This document shows positions 54,661 through 63,890 of a stretch of DNA of 64,000 bases, in pieces. Source of the DNA: Altericroceibacterium indicum (GTDB lineage Bacteria; Pseudomonadota; Alphaproteobacteria; Sphingomonadales; Sphingomonadaceae); the NCBI RefSeq assembly GCF_009828105.1, contig NZ_WTYQ01000002.1, forward strand, positions 124,001 to 188,000. The letters are read 5' to 3'. Position numbers and translations under genes: made by a program. The number at the start of each line of letters is the position of its first letter. The stretch's first letter is position 1. Below the pieces are notes generated by a model. That model did not search any database. It was not told where the DNA came from and was given only the letters and a program-made list of their open reading frames with translations.

Positions 54661-55062
54661 CTATTCTTCCTCGCTCTTCAGGTCGCGCGCCACCAGTGGA
54701 TCATTCAGCAATTGTTCGATCCGATTGGCTTCATCGAAACTGTCATCTACCAGAAAGCGCAGCTTCGCCGCATATTTAAGCTTGAGTGCATTGGCGACTT
54801 CGCGCTGAAAATAAGCGGTGTTCTGCTGAAGAGCGGTCAAAACAGCGTCCTCATCCTCGCCCAGCAATGGCTTCACAAAGACCTTTGCAATTCGCATGTC
54901 CGATGACATCCGTACTTCTGTCACCGAAACATTATGCGCGCTGATGGTTTCATCATGAACTTGCCCGCGCATGAGAATTTCAGACAGCACATGGCGCACA
55001 CGCTCCCCCACTTTAAGCAGGCGAACATTCTGTTCTTCGTTACTATGCGAGCGAGCCATCAT
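54661..55062 (-). CDS. rbfA: ribosome-binding factor A
   Basis: A 133-residue protein needed for late maturation of the 30S subunit, with processing of the 16S rRNA 5' end and cold adaptation. The KH-like fold includes [25 protein letters not shown], then [22 protein letters not shown] and the [32 protein letters not shown] segment. Two adjacent ATG codons open it. The tdk gene follows nine bases later. The usual infB-rbfA-truB order is kept but interrupted by a DUF1697 gene. Confidence 0.96.
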   Translation of the reverse strand: MMARSHSNEEQNVRLLKVGERVRHVLSEILMRGQVHDETISAHNVSVTEVRMSSDMRIAKVFVKPLLGEDEDAVLTALQQNTAYFQREVANALKLKYAAKLRFLVDDSFDEANRIEQLLNDPLVARDLKSEEE

Positions 55063-55182
55063 TCAATCCATCTGTATCAACCAAGCCAGCCCAAGATTAC
55101 GGGCCAGCTGAACGCATTTCACTAGCATAATTTCACCGCACAAAAAGTGCGAGACTTCATGCAATATTGTACAATTGACCCT

Positions 55183-55719
55183 TCAGGCAGGCATCTTTTC
55201 CAGGACGCGCCTCAAAGAACGAATGTTGCGGGCCGTGTTGCGCGTATCAAGCCGCCGTTCGATAAATGGCCCGGTAAGCCGGCTACGGCCCACTCCTTCG
55301 ACATAATCGACAAATAGCGCCTTCTTGCCCAGTGCCAGCCGTTCCGGTCCGCGCCCCTGATAGGTTTCGACCATCGCATCGAACTGGTCCTGCGAAGGCT
55401 GCATTTCCAACAGATGCGTATGCACTTTCTTCTCATCGCCATCGGCCGCGAACGGGTTTTCTTCAATCGCCGCAACCAATTGCTCGCGCGTAAGGACCAG
55501 CGCCAGCACATCGAGATCGAAATATTCCTGCATCACGTAAGCGAGCTTGTCGTTCAACCCTTCAACGGGGCGCTCTTCATGCGTGAACAGCACATTGCCG
55601 CTGGCAACCACCGTTTCGACATTTTCGCAATCTTCACGCTCCATCGCCTCGCGTAGATCGACCATCTTCAGACGATTTCCACCGACATTAATACTGCCGA
55701 GAAAGGCGATATATTGCAT
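55183..55719 (-). CDS. DUF1697 family protein
   Basis: A 178-residue protein of DUF1697, a soluble family of unknown function. It starts MQYIAFLGSINVGGNRLKMVDLREAMEREDC, matching the family's first conserved part (AFLRGINVGG), and has VVASGNVLFTHEE, then a late NTRNIRSLRR-like RNTARNIRSLRRVL segment. GGAG is nine bases upstream of ATG 55719; the longer frame to 55746 is unlikely. It sits between infB and rbfA, close behind the infB terminator, and breaks a normally adjacent pair. No link to ribosomes is known. Confidence 0.85.
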   Translation of the reverse strand: MQYIAFLGSINVGGNRLKMVDLREAMEREDCENVETVVASGNVLFTHEERPVEGLNDKLAYVMQEYFDLDVLALVLTREQLVAAIEENPFAADGDEKKVHTHLLEMQPSQDQFDAMVETYQGRGPERLALGKKALFVDYVEGVGRSRLTGPFIERRLDTRNTARNIRSLRRVLEKMPA

Positions 55720-55745
55720 GCTGTTATGCTCCTTGCCCACATGCA

Positions 55746-55772
55746 AACGGGCCGGAAAATTCCCGGCCCGTT
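55746..55772 (-). terminator. terminator after infB
   Basis: Perfect 10-base arms AACGGGCCGG (55746-55755) and CCGGCCCGTT (55763-55772), with a 7-base AT loop, followed on the minus strand by TTTGC. It begins 22 bases after the infB stop and lies just before the DUF1697 ribosome site. Confidence 0.8.
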
Positions 55773-55794
55773 CGTGTTCAATTTGCCAGACGCA

Positions 55795-58569
55795 TCAAAG
55801 CGTCCGTTCGCGTTCTTCAACTTCGAAGACTTCGAGTACATCACCAGCCTTGATGTCGTTCGTATCTTCCAGAACCACACCGCATTCGAGACCTGCGCGA
55901 ACTTCAGGAACATCATCCTTGAAGCGGCGCAGCGACGCGATGGTGGTTGCCGAAACGATGACATCCTCGCGGGTAAGACGTGCGAACAGGCCTTTGCGGA
56001 TAGAGCCTTCGACGACCAGCAGACCAGCTGCCTTGTCCTTCTTGCCCGCCGGGAACACCTGCTTGACCTCTGCACGGCCAACCACATGTTCGATCCGCTC
56101 GGGACCGAGTTCACCAGCCATTTCCTTCGCAATCTCTTCGGTCAGGTGATAGATGACGTCATAATACATCATCCGCACCTTTTCCTTCTCAAGCTGCTGA
56201 CGCGCCTTCGAGTTTGGACGGACATGGAAGCCGATGATCGGTGCGTTGCTGGAAGCTGCCAGTGTCACATCGCTTTCCGTGATCGCGCCAACACCGGAAT
56301 GCAGCACGCGAACCTTGATGAGATCGTTGGACAGGTTGTTCAACGAGGCCACAATCGCTTCGACCGAGCCCTGCACATCACCCTTCACCAGAACCGGGAA
56401 TTCGATGGTGCTGCTCTTCAGGTTGGAGAACATCGCATCAAAATTGGCAGGTGTTGCGGCCGTACGCTGGGCATGAGCCTTTTCGCTACGATACTCGGAC
56501 ACTTCACGGGCACGCTGCTCGTTTTCAACAACGCTCAGCTGATCGCCTGCATTAGGAACGCCACTCAGGCCAAGGACTTCCACCGGCAAGGAAGGCCCAG
56601 CTTCCTTAACCTGCTTGCCCTTGTCGTCAATCATCGCACGAACACGGCCACTTTGAGTGCCAACAACCAGAACGTCGCCACGCTTCAGTGTGCCACGCGT
56701 AATCAGAACAGTCGCCACCGGACCACGGCCCTTATCGAGCTGCGCTTCGATCACGGTTCCTTCAGCAGCACGATCCGGACGCGCCTTCAGCTCAAGAAGC
56801 TCTGCCTGAAGCATGATCTTTTCGATCAGATCTTCCAGACCAGCGCCCGTCTTGGCGGAGACTTCAACGTCCTGCACATCACCGGACATCTCTTCCACGA
56901 CAACTTCATGTTCCAGCAAACGTTCGCGAACCTTCTGCGGATTAGCTTCCGGCTTATCGCATTTGTTGATCGCCACGATCATCGGAACACCAGCGGCCTT
57001 CGTGTGATTAATCGCCTCAATCGTCTGCGGCATGATGCCATCATCAGCAGCCACCACCAGAATGACAATATCGGTCACATTGGCACCACGGGCGCGCATC
57101 TGGGTGAAGGCTTCATGGCCCGGAGTATCAAGGAAGGTGAGCTTTTGCTTATCCTTCGTCGTGATCTGATACGCACCGATATGCTGCGTAATCCCGCCGC
57201 TTTCACCGCGCACCACATCGGTGCCGCGAAGAGCATCGAGCAGCGAGGTTTTACCATGGTCGACATGGCCCATGATAGTGACCACAGGCGGACGTGGCTT
57301 CAACGTTTCTTCCGGATCGACATCATCGCTGGTATCGATATCGACGTCGCTTTCAGAAACGCGCTGAATATTGTGGCCGAATTCTTCAACCAGCAATTCT
57401 GCCGTGTCCTGATCGATCGTCTGGTTGACAGTGACCATCATGCCAAGGTTGAACAGCGCCTTCACAAGGTCAGCGCCCTTCTCAGCCATACGGTTGGCGA
57501 GTTCCTGAACCGTGATGGCTTCTGGCACGATCACATCGCGCGCCTGTTTTTCACGCTGGCGTGAACGGTTATTACTACCGCCTTGCGCCCGGCGTTCTTT
57601 TTCACGCGCACGCTTCAGCGCTGCGAGTGAACGTGCGCGTGCACCTTCATCGTCATTCAGCGCACGATTAACGGTCAACTTACCGCCGCGACGGCGATCA
57701 TTGCGTTCGGCACGGGCAGGCGCAGCAGGCTTGCCAGCAGCGTCTTTCTTCTTGTCGGCCTTTTCAGGCTTCTTAGGTTCGGGACGCTGAACCGGCGTAA
57801 AGCGGCGTGGCGCAGGTGCTGACGAACCGGCATCGGAATTGCCTTCCCCAGCTGCTTCAGCAGGCGCAGCTTTGGCAGCTTCAGCAGTCTTCTTGGCAGA
57901 CGCAGCGGGCTTTTTGGCAGCAGGCTTAGCCGCTTCTTCAGCAGCAGCCTTCTTGGCAGCTTCAGCTTCTTCGGCAGCCTTTTTAGCGGCTTCACGTTCA
58001 GCTTTCCGGTTTTCCTCTGCGCGACGCTTTTCTTCCTCAAGGCGACGCTGACGCTCTTCTTCGTCACGGCGGCCTGCCGCTTCCATCGCGGCCAAACGCG
58101 CTTCTTCTGCTTCACGCAGAAGGCGTTCCTGCATTTCCTTACGGCTTTCAGCCGAAATAGGACGCTTAGGCCGTGCAGCCTGTGCCTGACGCGGAGCAGG
58201 CTTACGAGCCGGAGCAGGCTTCGCTGCTGGTGTGGGTGCAGGAGCAGGCTTGGCAGCTGGCGCTGGCTCTGCTGTCGGCGCAGGCGTAGGTGCCGGAGCA
58301 GGCTTGGCAACGGGTTCTTCAGGTGCCTTGGCAGCCGGAGCCGGGGCGGGAGTTTCGTTAGCAGGAGAAGCTGTCGGCGTTGGCGCAGGCGCTTCTTCCT
58401 GAGTGGGAGTAGCGCCGGGTTTCGTCAGCTTACGACGACGCTTCACCTCGACCGCCACCTTGTTGGTCCGGCCGTGGCTAAAGGTCTGCTTGACCTCTCC
58501 TGCATCGACCGAGCGCTTCAGCCCAAGAGGCTTGCGGTCGCGTGTCGGTGTGGTTTCATTGTCGCTCAT
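55795..58569 (-). CDS. infB: translation initiation factor IF-2
   Basis: A 924-residue GTPase that brings initiator tRNA to the 30S subunit and helps subunit joining. The N-terminal part is long and low-complexity: an IF2-associated start ([34 protein letters not shown]), then Ala/Pro and Glu/Lys-rich coiled regions (about 45-330). The G domain starts near 420 with [19 protein letters not shown] (G1), DTPGHEAF (G3) and NKCDKP (G4), followed by the beta-barrel and C domains. The frame opens at 58653, but ATG at 58569 ([13 protein letters not shown]) is the usual start. It belongs to the rimP-nusA-ylxR-infB operon and ends in a strong terminator. Confidence 0.97.
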   Translation of the reverse strand: MSDNETTPTRDRKPLGLKRSVDAGEVKQTFSHGRTNKVAVEVKRRRKLTKPGATPTQEEAPAPTPTASPANETPAPAPAAKAPEEPVAKPAPAPTPAPTAEPAPAAKPAPAPTPAAKPAPARKPAPRQAQAARPKRPISAESRKEMQERLLREAEEARLAAMEAAGRRDEEERQRRLEEEKRRAEENRKAEREAAKKAAEEAEAAKKAAAEEAAKPAAKKPAASAKKTAEAAKAAPAEAAGEGNSDAGSSAPAPRRFTPVQRPEPKKPEKADKKKDAAGKPAAPARAERNDRRRGGKLTVNRALNDDEGARARSLAALKRAREKERRAQGGSNNRSRQREKQARDVIVPEAITVQELANRMAEKGADLVKALFNLGMMVTVNQTIDQDTAELLVEEFGHNIQRVSESDVDIDTSDDVDPEETLKPRPPVVTIMGHVDHGKTSLLDALRGTDVVRGESGGITQHIGAYQITTKDKQKLTFLDTPGHEAFTQMRARGANVTDIVILVVAADDGIMPQTIEAINHTKAAGVPMIVAINKCDKPEANPQKVRERLLEHEVVVEEMSGDVQDVEVSAKTGAGLEDLIEKIMLQAELLELKARPDRAAEGTVIEAQLDKGRGPVATVLITRGTLKRGDVLVVGTQSGRVRAMIDDKGKQVKEAGPSLPVEVLGLSGVPNAGDQLSVVENEQRAREVSEYRSEKAHAQRTAATPANFDAMFSNLKSSTIEFPVLVKGDVQGSVEAIVASLNNLSNDLIKVRVLHSGVGAITESDVTLAASSNAPIIGFHVRPNSKARQQLEKEKVRMMYYDVIYHLTEEIAKEMAGELGPERIEHVVGRAEVKQVFPAGKKDKAAGLLVVEGSIRKGLFARLTREDVIVSATTIASLRRFKDDVPEVRAGLECGVVLEDTNDIKAGDVLEVFEVEERERTL

Positions 58570-58624
58570 ACGCCTCGTATTACCCTTCGTATTCTCAATT
58601 CGTCGTCGCGGATTGCGGTGCGGA

Positions 58625-59335
58625 CTAATCCAGCACACGATCTCCGTCAGCATCGGAAGCGGCCGGAACGGCAGCTTTGTAAATTTGCAAACGCCTTAAC
58701 GGAATCGCTATCCGCTTGGCCGAAGAACGGTCATTCAACGCCAGATGGACGACATTATCGCGGCCCAATGCCACAGACAGTGCCGCTCGGTCTAGTGGAA
58801 GACGCGTGCCACGCAATTTGGAACCTTCCACATCCTGACCAACGCGCCAGGCCTGATCCAGTTTTCGTGTTCCATCTTCACTTGCGTCACTGGCATGAAA
58901 CAGCGCAGCAACGCGCCCTGTTCTCGCCTGTTCAGCAATACGGTCAGACCCCAAGATAAGGCGCCCGGCGCGCATTTCGAGCCCTAATCGCTGAAGAAAT
59001 GCATTATCCAGCGCTTTTTCCAGCAAGTCTGGCAAATCATCCGGAATCTGTATGCCGCCCGTTTTGAAGGCACGCGAAAAGGCTGCACGAAGCTTTCCGC
59101 TCTCAAGCGATTCGGCAAGCTCTGCCTTGCTGACATGAATCCAGGCACCGCGCCCTGGGGCACGAGCCAATGCATCCGGCAACACGCAATGATCGGGCGA
59201 AAGTGCGAGTCGGATGGATTCATCGCGGCTCACAGCCCGGCCCGACACAATGCACCGCCTCTCGGGCGCATCTTCCTGCGCCCGAGCTACTTGTGTCTGC
59301 TTAGACCTTAGCGTCTCATTGTGAGGATTCCGCAT
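58625..59335 (-). CDS. YlxR (DUF448) family RNA-binding protein with L7Ae-like domain
   Basis: A 236-residue protein between nusA and infB. The N-terminal DUF448/YlxR domain (about 25-105) shows ERRCIVSGRAVSRDESIRLALSPDHCVLPDALARAPGRGAWIHV, with the conserved RxCxV and GRGAW elements. The C-terminal part (about 125-220) resembles an L7Ae/eL8-like fold (RIAEQARTGRVAALFHASDASEDG), a fusion usual in alphaproteobacteria. YlxR proteins bind RNA and have been linked to RNase P and nucleoid functions. The start ATG at 59335 overlaps the nusA end by 20 bases, so translation is coupled. Confidence 0.88.
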   Translation of the reverse strand: MRNPHNETLRSKQTQVARAQEDAPERRCIVSGRAVSRDESIRLALSPDHCVLPDALARAPGRGAWIHVSKAELAESLESGKLRAAFSRAFKTGGIQIPDDLPDLLEKALDNAFLQRLGLEMRAGRLILGSDRIAEQARTGRVAALFHASDASEDGTRKLDQAWRVGQDVEGSKLRGTRLPLDRAALSVALGRDNVVHLALNDRSSAKRIAIPLRRLQIYKAAVPAASDADGDRVLD

Positions 59336-60980
59336 TGGCGGCCTCCTCTGCTTCAGGCTCAGCGGCTGTTGAAGCCACTTCACCATCGTCATCAAACCAA
59401 TGCGCACGAGCGGCCATGATGATCTCATTGCCCTGTTCGTCGCTCAGGCCATACGTACCCAGAACGCCGCCCTTGTCTTCTGAACGCTGGCTACCACGGC
59501 GATTATTGTTCGCCTGCGGACCATCGCCACGGCGACGCGGTGCTTCACGCTTTTTAGCGATCAGTTCATCGGTTGCCAGATCAGCAAGATCATCGAGTGT
59601 CTTGATGCCAGCCTTGCCCAAAACCACCAGCATCTCTTCAGTGAGGTGCGGGATTTCAGCAAGCGCATCTTCAACGCCCAGTTCACGACGCTGCGTGCGA
59701 TAGGCTTCTTCCTGACGATCCAGCGCTTCTTGTGCGCGAGACTGCAGTTCCTGTGCGAGGTCTTCGTCAAAGCCTTCGATCGCAGCCAGCTCAGCCATAT
59801 CGACATAAGCCACTTCATCGAGTTCAGCGAAGCCTTCCGCAACAAGAAGCTGCGAGAGAGTTTCGTCCACGTCCAGCTCTTCTTCGAAGATCTTGGAGCG
59901 TTCGGAAAATTCCTTCTGACGCTTCACCGAAGCTTCTTCTTCGGTCATGATATCAATCTGGCTGGCCGTCAGCTGGCTGGCAAGACGGACATTCTGGCCG
60001 CGGCGGCCGATGGCCAGGCTCAGCTGATCGTCCGGCACCACCACTTCGATGCGGCTTTCATCTTCATCGATCACCACACGGCTCACCGTTGCCGGCTGCA
60101 ATGCGTTGACGATAAAGGTCGCCGTATCTTCGCTCCACGGGATGATGTCGATCTTTTCGCCCTGCAGTTCCTGCACAACGGCCTGAACGCGGCTCCCCTT
60201 CATGCCGACACAAGCGCCGACAGGGTCAATCGAACTATCATGGCTGATCACGCCGATCTTGGCCCGGCTGCCTGCATCGCGGGCAGCGGCCTTGATTTCG
60301 ATGATGCCGTCGTAAATTTCCGGAACTTCCTGCGCGAACAATTTACGCATGAAATCAGGATGAGCGCGGCTGAGGAAGATTTGTGGACCGCGATTGTTAC
60401 GCTCCACCTTCATGATCAGCGCACGAATACGTTCACCAACACGCGCCGCTTCACGTGGAATTTGCTGGTCACGGCGGATCACGCCTTCCGCGCGGCCGAG
60501 ATTGACGATCACATGGCCAAATTCGACCGACTTGATAACGCCGGTGATGACTTCGCCAGCGCGATCCTTGAATTCTTCGAACTGACGTTCACGCTCAGCA
60601 TCGCGGACCTTCTGGAAGATCACCTGCTTGGCGCTTTGTGCGTCAATCCGGCCCAGATCGACCGGAGGCAGCGGATCAACGATGAAATCGCCAACGCTGG
60701 CACCGGGCTGCAGCTTTTCAGCCTGCTCGACATTCACCTGCTTGAAGTAATCTTCTACTTCTTCAACCACTTCAACGACACGCCACAAACGAAGGTCGCC
60801 AGTCAGCGGATCAAGCTTGGCACGAATATCGTTTTCCGCGCCGTAACGGCTGCGCGCGGATTTCTGGATCGCTTCTTCCATCGCTTCAATAACGATCGAC
60901 TTGTCGATCATCTTTTCCGAAGCAACCGAAGTCGCGATTGCGAGCAACTCAGCCTTGTTGGCGGAAATCGGACTGGCCAT
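59316..60980 (-). CDS. nusA: transcription termination/antitermination factor NusA
   Basis: A 554-residue RNA polymerase factor controlling pausing, termination and rRNA antitermination. The N-terminal domain (1-135; IVIEAMEEAIQKSARSRYGAENDIRAKLDP) binds polymerase. An S1 domain (about 140-205) and two KH domains follow (about 210-350), the second with NALQPATVSRVVIDEDESRIEVVVPDDQLSLAIGRRGQNVRLASQL. The C-terminal helix-hairpin-helix repeats (about 365-485; ELAAIEGFDEDLAQELQSRAQEAL) and an acidic tail complete it. Its ATG overlaps the rimP stop (TGATG). Confidence 0.97.
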   Translation of the reverse strand: MASPISANKAELLAIATSVASEKMIDKSIVIEAMEEAIQKSARSRYGAENDIRAKLDPLTGDLRLWRVVEVVEEVEDYFKQVNVEQAEKLQPGASVGDFIVDPLPPVDLGRIDAQSAKQVIFQKVRDAERERQFEEFKDRAGEVITGVIKSVEFGHVIVNLGRAEGVIRRDQQIPREAARVGERIRALIMKVERNNRGPQIFLSRAHPDFMRKLFAQEVPEIYDGIIEIKAAARDAGSRAKIGVISHDSSIDPVGACVGMKGSRVQAVVQELQGEKIDIIPWSEDTATFIVNALQPATVSRVVIDEDESRIEVVVPDDQLSLAIGRRGQNVRLASQLTASQIDIMTEEEASVKRQKEFSERSKIFEEELDVDETLSQLLVAEGFAELDEVAYVDMAELAAIEGFDEDLAQELQSRAQEALDRQEEAYRTQRRELGVEDALAEIPHLTEEMLVVLGKAGIKTLDDLADLATDELIAKKREAPRRRGDGPQANNNRRGSQRSEDKGGVLGTYGLSDEQGNEIIMAARAHWFDDDGEVASTAAEPEAEEAANAESSQ

Positions 60981-61540
60981 CAGTCGTCTGCCTTTTCTTC
61001 TGCGGGAATTTCTTCAACCTCATCAGCACCGGTCATATCGAGCGGCTTGGTAGCTGCAATGAGGTCATTCGTAAGCATCAGCTTGGCGGCATGGATAAGA
61101 TCGAACCCGACCTCTACTGTACCTGCCTTGCGGTCTTCAATAGTGATTGTGTCACCTTCAACACCCTTTAGGATGCCGTGAAGGTTACGCTTTCCATCAA
61201 TCTTGTCAGCCAATGAAATGCGCGCTTCAAAACCCGTCCATTGGCTAAAATCTTTCAGCCTGGTCAGCGGACGATCAATGCCAGGAGAGCTAACCTCAAG
61301 GTTATAAGCCCCGGCAATCAACTCTTCACCCTGTTCTTCCAAAGCGTCGATTTCGGCGGAAATGCGGCGAGAAAGCGCCATACACTGATCTACCACCAAC
61401 TGCCCGGTGGCGGGGTCTTCCGCCATAATCTGCAAAACCCGCTCCTCATCAGAGCCGGTCAATTTCACGCGCACAAGTTCGAAGCCCAGAGCTTCTGCTT
61501 CGGGTTTAATCACTTCTGTCAGTCGCGCGATATCGGCCAT
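60980..61540 (-). CDS. rimP: ribosome maturation factor RimP
   Basis: A 186-residue factor for 30S subunit maturation. The N-terminal domain (about 1-90) has MADIARLTEVIKPEAEALGFELVRVKLTG and CMALSRRISAEIDALEE; the C-terminal SH3-like domain follows YNLEVSSPGIDRPLTRLKDFSQW, the family's most conserved segment. ATG at 61540 is the usual start; a longer frame (61624) lacks support. It is first in the rimP-nusA-ylxR-infB operon and joins nusA by TGATG. Confidence 0.96.
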   Translation of the reverse strand: MADIARLTEVIKPEAEALGFELVRVKLTGSDEERVLQIMAEDPATGQLVVDQCMALSRRISAEIDALEEQGEELIAGAYNLEVSSPGIDRPLTRLKDFSQWTGFEARISLADKIDGKRNLHGILKGVEGDTITIEDRKAGTVEVGFDLIHAAKLMLTNDLIAATKPLDMTGADEVEEIPAEEKADD

Positions 61541-61640
61541 TCGGTCTCCAGATATATCCTGTATGCGACAATGCAGTTTCGCGCCGGCCCCTTGCGGCGC
61601 CAGCACCAGACTTTGTCGCGACAATGTCGGTATGCGGCTT

Positions 61641-61669
61641 TAACTAGGTGATTCCCTAAGGGATTGCAA
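61641..61669 (-). promoter_or_regulatory. probable promoter of the rimP-nusA-infB operon
   Basis: On the minus strand TTGCAA (61669-61664), a 17-base spacer and TAGTTA (61646-61641) form a plausible sigma-70 promoter about 100 bases before the rimP start. No other gene start or terminator intervenes. The intervening leader carries several short repeats but no recognised riboswitch. Confidence 0.5.
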
Positions 61670-61695
61670 GAGAGGCATGAAAAGCCGCTCATTTA

Positions 61696-62733
61696 TCAGC
61701 TTGTTTTCGTAATATCGTGCTTCTTCAGGCAGTGCCGTAATTGATCATATGTAAGCCCAAGCGACTTGGCCGCCTTGCGCTGATTCCACCGATGCTTACC
61801 CAAGGAATGCTCCAGAATGGCCTTTTCATGCGCATCCACCGCTGCCTTAAGGTCAGAAATCGCCTCGTAACTGAGCGAAGCCGTTTCACGTTGAGCACTG
61901 GGCTCGCTGGAAGAAGCAGGTTTGGCGCCGACCATATTCCCGACTGAGCCTTTGGGTGCCCAAGGAGAATCAAACGGGTCAAATACCGCATGAGCGATGG
62001 GCTCTTCCCAATTATCCCAGCGATAGACCGCCCGCTCCACCACATTGCGCAATTCGCGAACATTGCCGGGCCAGGCATATTCTTCAAATTGCTGCCGCAC
62101 ATGATCAGCAAAACCGGGCCAACTATTCCATGCGAGCTCAGCCGCCATGCGCCGGCCGAAATAATCGACCAGAACATCAACGTCGCCTTCACGCTCCCGA
62201 AGCGGAGGAAGCGTAATCACCTCGAAACTCAACCGGTCGAGCAAATCGGCTCGAAACCGACCTTTATCGGCAAGATCAGGCAAGTTTTCATTGGTCGCTG
62301 CAACGATACGCACATCCACACGAATTGGGCGCGATGCCCCAATCCGAGTGACTTCGCCATATTCGATCGCCCGTAGCAAACGCTCTTGCGCCGCCATGGA
62401 AAGGGTCGCCAGTTCATCGAGAAACAGAGTGCCGCGATCAGCCTCTTCAAACCGCCCGGCCCGCGCCCGCGTCGCGCCCGTAAAGGCGCCAGCCTCATGA
62501 CCAAAAAGCTCTGCCTCGATCAATGTCTCAGGAAGAGCAGCACAGTTCAGCGTTACAAGTGGCTCATCCCACCGAGTAGAGAGGCGATGCAAACGCTCTG
62601 CGATAAGCTCCTTGCCCGTCCCCCGCTCCCCAATGACGAGCACTGGCCGGCTCAAGCCAGCAGCACGACTTGCCCGTTCAACAGTATCGAGAAAAGCTCC
62701 CGACTGGCCGACAAACTGATTTTCGCGCTCCAT
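61696..62733 (-). CDS. pspF: phage shock protein operon transcriptional activator (sigma-54 AAA+)
   Basis: A 345-residue enhancer-binding protein. It has no N-terminal sensory domain, starting directly with the AAA+ module: Walker A GERGTGKE (about 35-42), the sigma-54-contacting GAFTGA loop (about 82-87), Walker B around GTLFLDEL, and the arginine finger region FRADLLDRLSF. The C-terminal Fis-type helix-turn-helix is KHRWNQRKAAKSLGLTYDQLRHCLKK. Lack of a sensor matches PspF, which PspA normally holds inactive. It is divergent from the psp genes, whose sigma-54 promoter it should activate. Confidence 0.94.
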   Translation of the reverse strand: MERENQFVGQSGAFLDTVERASRAAGLSRPVLVIGERGTGKELIAERLHRLSTRWDEPLVTLNCAALPETLIEAELFGHEAGAFTGATRARAGRFEEADRGTLFLDELATLSMAAQERLLRAIEYGEVTRIGASRPIRVDVRIVAATNENLPDLADKGRFRADLLDRLSFEVITLPPLREREGDVDVLVDYFGRRMAAELAWNSWPGFADHVRQQFEEYAWPGNVRELRNVVERAVYRWDNWEEPIAHAVFDPFDSPWAPKGSVGNMVGAKPASSSEPSAQRETASLSYEAISDLKAAVDAHEKAILEHSLGKHRWNQRKAAKSLGLTYDQLRHCLKKHDITKTS

Positions 62734-62779
62734 GACCTAGTAATAGTGCATTTTCCTGAAAGTTGGCAATATACACCAA

Positions 62780-62799
62780 CGGGTTTTAAGATATTTTCA
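62780..62799. promoter_or_regulatory. candidate PspF upstream activating site
   Basis: GTTGG and CCAAC form an inverted repeat with a short AT spacer within 62780-62800, about 40-50 bases before the sigma-54 promoter and in the pspF-psp gap. This is the position expected for PspF enhancer binding, but the dyad is short and no second site was confirmed. Confidence 0.3.
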
Positions 62800-62831
62800 A
62801 AAAAGTCGCCATTTTCTCAGCATATTCGAAA

Positions 62832-62847
62832 TTGGCACGCCTCTTGC
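62832..62847 (+). promoter_or_regulatory. sigma-54 promoter of the psp operon
   Basis: TTGGCACGCCTCTTGC matches the sigma-54 -24/-12 consensus TGGCACG-N4-TTGC exactly, with correct GG-N10-GC spacing. It lies 40 bases before the first gene and is divergent from the sigma-54 activator gene pspF, so regulation by PspF is very likely. Confidence 0.92.
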
Positions 62848-62886
62848 GAAGCTTCATGCAAACGCCGTTCACAAAGGAACATCGCC

Positions 62887-63054
62887 ATGTATGACCGCAA
62901 ATTCTTCGCCAGCAAGCTTGGCCTTGCCGCTATCGCGAGCATGGCTGCCATGATCGCTTTCAACATTGTATCTTTGAGCAATCAGCTCGGAGCTACGCCC
63001 GATATCATGTCGAATATGCTGGTTGGCAGCGCCTCAATGGTTGAACTGGCATGA
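62887..63054 (+). CDS. 55-residue single-pass membrane protein, first gene of psp operon
   Basis: A short gene between the sigma-54 promoter and pspA. ATG at 62887 has AAGGAAC six bases upstream. The product has a basic start (MYDRKFFASK), one hydrophobic helix (LGLAAIASMAAMIAFNIVSL, about 11-30) and a short polar tail. It is not PspB, PspC or PspD by sequence. Its stop overlaps an in-frame ATG at 63051 (ATGA) that leads into pspA. Being first behind an exact sigma-54 promoter, it should be strongly induced by membrane stress. No function is known. Confidence 0.65.
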   Translation: MYDRKFFASKLGLAAIASMAAMIAFNIVSLSNQLGATPDIMSNMLVGSASMVELA

Positions 63055-63194
63055 ACGAACCCGGGAAATATCCATTTGCCGGAAACGGCAAACAGAGCGA
63101 AAAGGGCTCCTATTCACGGTTAGAGCGTGAAGCGGAAAGGTTGCGCAGCAGCCCTACCCCTACTCAGAAACGAACAGACCCCGGAGTACCCTGG

Positions 63195-63887
63195 ATGGGC
63201 ATTTTTTCTCGCACTCGTGACATCATTGCAGCCAATTTCACCGAATTGCTCGATCAGGCTGACGACCCCGTCAAAATGATCCGCATGATCATCCTCGAAA
63301 TGGAGGAAACACTGGTCGAGGTTCGCGCAAGCGCGGCACGGACCATTGCCGATCAGAAGGAAATGCATCGCCACATGGTCAAACTGGACCAGTTGCAGGC
63401 AGATTGGGCTGAAAAGGCGCAGTTGGCGCTCAGCAAGGATCGCGAAGATCTGGCTCGTGCAGCCTTGATGGAAAAAAAGAAAGCTGGTGACATGAGTGGG
63501 CAGCTCCGGTCAGAAATCACCGTTCTGGACGATGCTCTGCGCGCTTATGAAGAAGACATCGCCAAACTGCAGACCCGCCTGCGGGAAGCGCGCAGCCGCC
63601 AGACGCAGATCGCGGCACGCCTCGAAAGCGCAGAAAATCGGGTCAAGCTGCGCAGCCTGATGACCAACGAACGGGTAGATGACGCGCTGGCTCGTTTCGA
63701 TCAACTCGAACGCCGGGTCGATTACGCCGAAGGCCGTGCAGATTCACTCAGCATCGCTGGCGGCAGAGGCAAGACGTCCTTGTCTGATGAAATCGCTGCC
63801 CTCGAAGACTCCGACAAGGTCGATGCCGAACTGGAAGAAATGAAACGTGCGCTCGGCAAGGGAAATGCCGCGCAAAAGGGGGAATAA
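63195..63887 (+). CDS. pspA: phage shock protein A
   Basis: A 230-residue coiled-coil protein that protects the inner membrane and inhibits PspF in unstressed cells. MGIFSRTRDIIAANFTELLDQADDPVKMIRMIILEMEETL is the standard PspA N-terminus, with the amphipathic helix that binds membrane, followed by the long heptad-rich region to about 190. The start is uncertain: ATG at 63195 has GGAG eight bases upstream and gives the normal protein, but the frame is open from ATG 63051, which overlaps the upstream gene by ATGA and would add 48 residues. It is followed by pspB. Confidence 0.92.
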   Translation: MGIFSRTRDIIAANFTELLDQADDPVKMIRMIILEMEETLVEVRASAARTIADQKEMHRHMVKLDQLQADWAEKAQLALSKDREDLARAALMEKKKAGDMSGQLRSEITVLDDALRAYEEDIAKLQTRLREARSRQTQIAARLESAENRVKLRSLMTNERVDDALARFDQLERRVDYAEGRADSLSIAGGRGKTSLSDEIAALEDSDKVDAELEEMKRALGKGNAAQKGE

Positions 63888-63890
63888 ACC

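Noticed and set aside
55714-57564. A 616-codon plus-strand frame opposite infB
   Set aside because: It mirrors infB codon bias on the other strand and shows no domain or signal; infB is certain.
59646-61181. A 511-codon plus-strand frame opposite nusA and rimP
   Set aside because: Shadow of two confident essential genes; no recognisable product.
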